Below, piece by piece: positions 60,459 to 64,000 of a stretch of DNA of 64,000 nt. Location of the stretch: the NCBI GenBank assembly GCA_900469615.1, contig UBYA01000015.1, positions 1-64,000 of the forward strand, read 5' to 3'. Origin of the DNA: Hyphomicrobiales bacterium. GTDB taxonomy: Bacteria; Pseudomonadota; Alphaproteobacteria; Rhizobiales; Rhizobiaceae. Both the position numbers and the translations under genes were made by a program. A model generated the notes under the pieces. It was given only the letters and a program-made list of their open reading frames with translations, ran no database searches and was not told the DNA's origin. The number at the start of each line of letters is the position of its first letter. Position 1 is the stretch's first letter.

Positions 60459-60872
60459 ATGAGTGTTTCATCGAAGCCCACCTGCCGTATCGTGCGGCCC
60501 GGCAGCACCTATGCCGGAAAACAGGGCCTCAGCTATTTCGAAGGGATTGCCGCCGAGACAGTGGGCTCGACGGGGATCTGCATGCATCTTCTGACCATTC
60601 CGCCGGGTGCCCGCGCGAAGGCCCATCTTCACGCCTCGCATGAGACGGCGATCTACGCGATTTCCGGCGAGACGCATTGCTGGTTCGGCGACCGGCTGGA
60701 GGAGCACGTCATCGTGCGCGAAGGCGAGATGTTCTATATTCCGGCCGGCGTTCCGCATCTTCCCGCCAATCTCGGCGACCGGCCGGCGACAGCGGTCATC
60801 GCCCGCACCGACCCGAACGAGCAGGAGAGCGTAGTCCTGCTGCCGGATCTGGAGCGGTATGTGCCGCGCTAG
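60459..60872 (+). CDS. cupin-domain protein
   Basis: A 137-residue single-cupin protein. Metal-ligand motif 1 is AKAHLHASHETAIYAISGE and motif 2 is GEMFYIPAGVPHLPANLGDR, giving the expected His, His, Glu and His ligands. The barrel spans almost the whole protein. The ATG at 60459 follows AGGGGAGCAATGCC. It is divergent from the importer ATPase and convergent with hydA. A role in the same catabolic pathway, for example as an isomerase or sensor, is inference only. Confidence 0.85.
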   Translation: MSVSSKPTCRIVRPGSTYAGKQGLSYFEGIAAETVGSTGICMHLLTIPPGARAKAHLHASHETAIYAISGETHCWFGDRLEEHVIVREGEMFYIPAGVPHLPANLGDRPATAVIARTDPNEQESVVLLPDLERYVPR

Positions 60873-60905
60873 GCGGCCGATGAGCCGAAGCGCTGGAGCC
60901 AAGCG

Positions 60906-62360
60906 TCACACCCCGCTTGCGGGAATGCCGCTGCGCTGCACCTTGCGTGGCGCGGTGACGTCTTTCCAGGTGGAAAGCGCGCGGTTGACGGCGGTGAAGG
61001 GATCGCGCTTGACGAATTCGCCATGGCCTTCCCTGGTTTTCACCGCGCCTTCCTCGATGGCGACGGCGCCGCGCGTCAGCGTATAGCGCGGCAGGCCCGT
61101 CACTTCCTTGCCTTCGAAGACGTTATAGTCGATCGCCGACTGCTGCGTCTTGGCGGCGATGGTCTTCGAGCGCTTCGGATCCCAGACGACGATATCGGCG
61201 TCGGCGCCGACCAGAATCGCGCCCTTTCGCGGATAGACGTTGAGGATCTTGGCGATATTGGTGGAGGTGACGGCGACGAATTCGTTCATCGTCAGGCGTC
61301 CGGTGTTGACGCCATAGGTCCAGAGCATCGGCATGCGGTCTTCCAGGCCGCCGGTGCCGTTCGGGATCTTGGTGAAGTCATCGATGCCGTATCGCTTCTG
61401 CTCGGTGGTGAAGGCGCAATGGTCGGTCGCGACCACCTGCAGCGAGCCGGAGGCAAGGCCTGCCCAGAGGCTGTCCTGATGCTGCTTGTTGCGGAAGGGC
61501 GGCGACATGACCCGGCGGGCGGCATGATCCCAATCGGCATTGGCATATTCGCTCTCGTCGAGCGTCAGGTGCTGGATCAGCGGCTCGCCGTAAACGCGCA
61601 TGCCCTTCTGGCGGGCGCGGCGGATGGCTTCATGTGCTTGTTCGCACGAGGTATGGACGATATAGACCGGCGAGCCGGCCATGTCGGCGATCATGATGGC
61701 GCGGTTCGTCGCCTCGCCCTCGACCTCGGCCGGGCGGGAATAGGCGTGCGCCTCCGGTCCGTTATTGCCTTCGGCCAGCAGCTTTGCCTGCATCTGCGCG
61801 ACGACATCGCCGTTTTCGGCGTGGACGAGCGGCAAGGCACCGAGTTCGGCGCAGCGCTGGAAGGATGAGAACATTTCGTCGTCATCCACCATCAGCGCGC
61901 CCTTATAGGCCATGAAGTGCTTGAAGGTATTGATGCCCTTGTCGCGGACGATGGTTTCCATCTCGTTGAAAACCTGTTCGCCCCACCAGGTGATCGCCAT
62001 GTGGAAGGAATAGTCGCAATTCGCGCGGGTGGACTTGTTATCCCACATGGTCAGCGCCTCGAGCAGCGACTGGCCGGGCGAGGGAAGCGCGAAATCCACC
62101 ACCATCGTCGTGCCGCCGGCGAGGGCCGCGCGCGTGCCGCTCTCGAAATCGTCGGAGGAGTAGGTGCCCATGAACGGCATTTCGAGATGCGTGTGCGGGT
62201 CGATGCCGCCAGGCATGACGTAACAGCCGGAAGCGTCAAGCACCTCGCTGCCCGAGAGATTCTGCCCGATTTCGACGATCTTCCCGCCTTCGACCTTGAC
62301 GTCCGCCTTGTAGGTCAGATCGGCCGTGACGATGGTTCCACCCTTGATGACTGTGCTCAT
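60906..62360 (-). CDS. hydA: dihydropyrimidinase (D-hydantoinase)
   Basis: A 484-residue cyclic amidohydrolase that opens 5,6-dihydrouracil or hydantoins to N-carbamoyl acids. Metal ligands are in GGIDPHTHLEMPFMGTYSSD, the carboxylated lysine in TFKHFMAYKGALMVDDDE, then His in LPLVHAENGDVV and YIVHTSCEQAHEA, and Asp in QVVATDHCAFTTEQKRYG. Length and motifs match bacterial dihydropyrimidinase. It precedes, on the same strand, an M20 amidohydrolase that would take the next step, with the upstream enzyme dihydropyrimidine dehydrogenase not in the window. Confidence 0.95.
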   Translation of the reverse strand: MSTVIKGGTIVTADLTYKADVKVEGGKIVEIGQNLSGSEVLDASGCYVMPGGIDPHTHLEMPFMGTYSSDDFESGTRAALAGGTTMVVDFALPSPGQSLLEALTMWDNKSTRANCDYSFHMAITWWGEQVFNEMETIVRDKGINTFKHFMAYKGALMVDDDEMFSSFQRCAELGALPLVHAENGDVVAQMQAKLLAEGNNGPEAHAYSRPAEVEGEATNRAIMIADMAGSPVYIVHTSCEQAHEAIRRARQKGMRVYGEPLIQHLTLDESEYANADWDHAARRVMSPPFRNKQHQDSLWAGLASGSLQVVATDHCAFTTEQKRYGIDDFTKIPNGTGGLEDRMPMLWTYGVNTGRLTMNEFVAVTSTNIAKILNVYPRKGAILVGADADIVVWDPKRSKTIAAKTQQSAIDYNVFEGKEVTGLPRYTLTRGAVAIEEGAVKTREGHGEFVKRDPFTAVNRALSTWKDVTAPRKVQRSGIPASGV

Positions 62361-62420
62361 GGTGTTTGTTCCCTGTTTTTGGTGTTCAGGCGATTAGGAC
62401 ACGCATATGTCCGCATCGCT

Positions 62421-62469
62421 CCCTCCTTCTCCCCTCGGGGAGAAGGTGCCCGAAGGGCGGATGAGGGGG
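62421..62469 (+). repeat. RIME-like palindrome left of the DUF559 gene
   Basis: A 44-base stretch here (core CCTTCTCCCCTCGGGGAGAA then GGTGCCCGAAGGGC) is repeated exactly in inverted orientation at 62926-62972. Each copy holds two nested palindromes. Confidence 0.85.
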
Positions 62470-62484
62470 TATGGTTCGAGTAGA

Positions 62485-62916
62485 TCATTTACCGCCGCCC
62501 TCCGTCAGCTGAATCGCAGGATAAAAGCGCAGAATGTCATCCCTTGCGAATATCCGTCCCTCGAGTGCGGCGAGAATCGTTTCCAGGACCGCTCGACGCT
62601 CCCTCGTGATCTCATGATTCCAGAATCTCAGCACCGAATAGCCATGCTCATTGAGCCAGCGGGTTCGGATGATATCCGATTGGGATGCCGCATGCTGTAA
62701 ACCCTCGATTTCAACGATCAGCAACCTATCGCGACAGAGAAAATCGATCACGTAGGGGCCGAGCGGAATTTGCCTGGCGAATTTGTATCCGTTCAAGCGG
62801 CGGCCACGCAGATCGCTCCAGAGGCGATACTCTTCCTCGGTATCGTTCTTGCGAAGATGACGGGCTTGTTGGGTTTTGCCGGGGCGGCGTTTGGTGATGT
62901 CGGTATCGTCTTGCAT
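62485..62916 (-). CDS. DUF559 endonuclease-like protein
   Basis: A 143-residue protein of the DUF559 family, which has a Vsr/restriction-endonuclease-like fold. Recognisable parts are EEYRLWSDLRGRRLNGYKFA, the catalytic-type IDFLCRDRLLIVEIEGLQHA (usual EvDGxxH, here with Glu in place of Asp) and the end GYSVLRFWNHEITRERRAVL. Hand-counting bases 62581-62760 gives 96 of 180 G+C (53%), below the surroundings. It is bracketed by inverted RIME-like palindromes. Start at 62916 or at 62925 inside the repeat is uncertain. Function unknown; a housekeeping nuclease or a mobile passenger are both possible. Confidence 0.85.
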   Translation of the reverse strand: MQDDTDITKRRPGKTQQARHLRKNDTEEEYRLWSDLRGRRLNGYKFARQIPLGPYVIDFLCRDRLLIVEIEGLQHAASQSDIIRTRWLNEHGYSVLRFWNHEITRERRAVLETILAALEGRIFARDDILRFYPAIQLTEGGGK

Positions 62917-62925
62917 CCGGAACAT

Positions 62926-62972
62926 CCCCTCATCCGCCCTTCGGGCACCTTCTCCCCGAGGGGAGAAGGGGA
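62926..62972 (-). repeat. RIME-like palindrome right of the DUF559 gene (inverted)
   Basis: This is the exact inverted copy of 44 bases of the element at 62421-62469, starting nine bases upstream of the likely DUF559 start codon. Confidence 0.85.
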
Positions 62973-63050
62973 TTTCCGTTGCGCCTTGCCAGGCAAACAA
63001 TAGTTTTTCAGCAAAGCTTGCGAATTTGAGGTTGAAGACCGCACCTAGTA

Positions 63051-63098
63051 CCCCCTTCTCCCCGAGGGGAGAAGGTGCCCGAAGGGCGGATGAGGGGG
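63051..63098 (+). repeat. RIME-like palindrome before the M20 gene
   Basis: A third copy in the plus orientation, differing only at the centre (GA for TC) from the left copy. It lies 78 bases from the second and ends 22 bases before the stop codon of the M20 amidohydrolase. Confidence 0.85.
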
Positions 63099-63119
63099 AT
63101 GGCTGGGTGCGAGCCATGT

Positions 63120-64000
63120 TCAGGCCACGATCTCCGCCGTCTCGACGACTGCGTGGAACAGCACATCCGCGCCGGCGGCTGCCCATTCCTTGGAGATTTC
63201 TTCGGCCTCGTTGTGCGAGAGACCGCCGACGCAGGGGCACATGACCATCGTGGCGGGTGCGACCTTGGCGGCCCAGCAGGCGTCGTGGCCTGCGCCGGAG
63301 ATGATGTCCATATGGCTGTAGCCGAGCTTCTCTGCCGCATTACGCACGGAAGCCACGAGCTTCGGATCGAACGTCACCGGCTCGAAATGACCGATGGCTT
63401 CCACGGCGCAGCCGACGCCGAGGCCGTCGCTGATCTTTTTCGTTTCCGCCTCGATCTTGGCACGCATGCGATCGAGCTTTTCCTTGTCGGGCGTGCGCAG
63501 GTCGACGGTAAAGACCACCTTGCCGGGCAGGACGTTGCGAGAGTTGGGCGAGAAGAAGACCTGGCCGACGCCGGCAACCGCGCCCGGCTGGTTTTCCATC
63601 GCGACGCTCTGCACCATCTCGACGATCCGCGACATGGCAAGGCCGGCATTGACGCGCATGGCCATCGGCGTCGAGCCGGTATGCGCCTCCTTGCCGGTTA
63701 GCGTGAACTCCAGCCACCACAGGCCCTGACAGTGCGTGACGACGCCGATGGTCTTGTCCGCGGCCTCGAGGATGGGGCCCTGCTCGATATGATATTCGAA
63801 ATAGGCGTGCATCTTGCGGGCGCCGACCTCTTCGTCCCCGAGCCAGCCGATGCGCTTCAGCTCATCGCCATAGGTCTTGCCGTCCGGATCCTTGCGGCCA
63901 TAGGCATAATCAAGCGTGTGCACGCCGGCAAAGACGCCCGAGGCCAGCATGGCGGGCGCAAAGCGCGCGCCTTCCTCGTTGGCCCAGTTGGTGACGACGA
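63120..64000 (-). CDS. M20-family N-carbamoyl-amino acid amidohydrolase (partial, runs off right edge)
   Basis: The 3' 293 codons of a zinc-dependent amidohydrolase of the allantoate amidohydrolase, beta-ureidopropionase and N-carbamoyl-L-amino acid hydrolase group. Visible are VTNWANEEGARFAPAMLASG, the metal-ligand HIEQGPILEAADKTIGVV, FTLTGKEAHTGSTPMAMR, GAGHDACWAAKVAPATM and CVGGLSHNEAEEISKEWA. The N-terminal metal-binding motif lies beyond the window. As its partner hydA lies next to it, the likely reaction is hydrolysis of the N-carbamoyl product of dihydropyrimidinase to an amino acid, CO2 and ammonia. Annotators sometimes call it allC or hyuC. Confidence 0.92.
   Translation of the reverse strand, partial: VVTNWANEEGARFAPAMLASGVFAGVHTLDYAYGRKDPDGKTYGDELKRIGWLGDEEVGARKMHAYFEYHIEQGPILEAADKTIGVVTHCQGLWWLEFTLTGKEAHTGSTPMAMRVNAGLAMSRIVEMVQSVAMENQPGAVAGVGQVFFSPNSRNVLPGKVVFTVDLRTPDKEKLDRMRAKIEAETKKISDGLGVGCAVEAIGHFEPVTFDPKLVASVRNAAEKLGYSHMDIISGAGHDACWAAKVAPATMVMCPCVGGLSHNEAEEISKEWAAAGADVLFHAVVETAEIVA

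Noticed and set aside
62421..63098. Three spaced palindromic repeats considered as a CRISPR array.
   Set aside because: The repeats are inverted relative to one another, the spacings are unequal (about 456 and 78 bases) and a protein gene fills one gap. No cas gene is present.

Overview
The window looks like the chromosome of a Rhizobiaceae alphaproteobacterium, most likely Rhizobium or a close relative. It has GC-rich, codon-dense genes, a CtrA/ChpT/SciP cell-cycle group with CcrM-type GANTC sites, an EipA-like envelope protein, RpoH, and palindromic intergenic repeats resembling the RIME family described in rhizobia. No tRNA, rRNA, CRISPR array, prophage or classical insertion sequence was recognised. 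All products come from reading the translated sequence; no database was searched.

Layout. From 0.35 to 10 kb lie housekeeping genes: a GNAT acetyltransferase, a methyltransferase, purA, a 790-residue membrane protein of unknown function, rpoH, an RluD-type pseudouridine synthase, a small membrane protein and a TrmH-type rRNA/tRNA methyltransferase. From 10 to 16.3 kb lies an envelope and cell-cycle block: a coiled-coil membrane protein, eipA, chpT, a single-domain response regulator, ctrA, a FliJ-like gene, a small GNAT and sciP. From 16.6 to 25.5 kb come cysQ, heterotetrameric sarcosine oxidase (soxBDAG) and a dimethylglycine dehydrogenase-like flavoprotein, which together would turn methylated glycines into glycine and folate-bound one-carbon units. 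From 25.8 to 31.4 kb is a branched-chain amino acid ABC importer (livHMGF, a small membrane protein, livJ), followed by a hydroxyacid dehydrogenase.

From 32.5 to 50.9 kb is a urea locus. A LuxR-type response regulator and a very large hybrid kinase with an NCS1 transporter-like sensor region are transcribed divergently from urtABCDE (urea ABC importer). The urease genes ureD, ureA, ureB, ureC, ureE, ureF and ureG follow, interleaved with a DUF1272 zinc-ribbon protein, an LprI-like lipid-free secreted protein, a protein with clear sialyltransferase (GT29) motifs, and a diguanylate cyclase. Urea would be imported by Urt, hydrolysed by urease and assimilated as ammonium; the kinase pair is the obvious candidate regulator.

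From 50.9 to 55.5 kb is an RND efflux pair. From 56 to 64 kb is a NitT/TauT-like ABC importer with an SMR-like membrane protein in its operon, then a cupin protein, dihydropyrimidinase and an M20-type N-carbamoyl amidohydrolase that runs off the end. This suggests uptake and reductive breakdown of pyrimidines or hydantoins. A DUF559 nuclease gene bracketed by inverted RIME-like palindromes sits between the last two enzymes. The most interesting items are the GT29-like protein in the urease operon, the transporter-zinc-ribbon-kinase fusion, and the repeat-flanked nuclease cassette.
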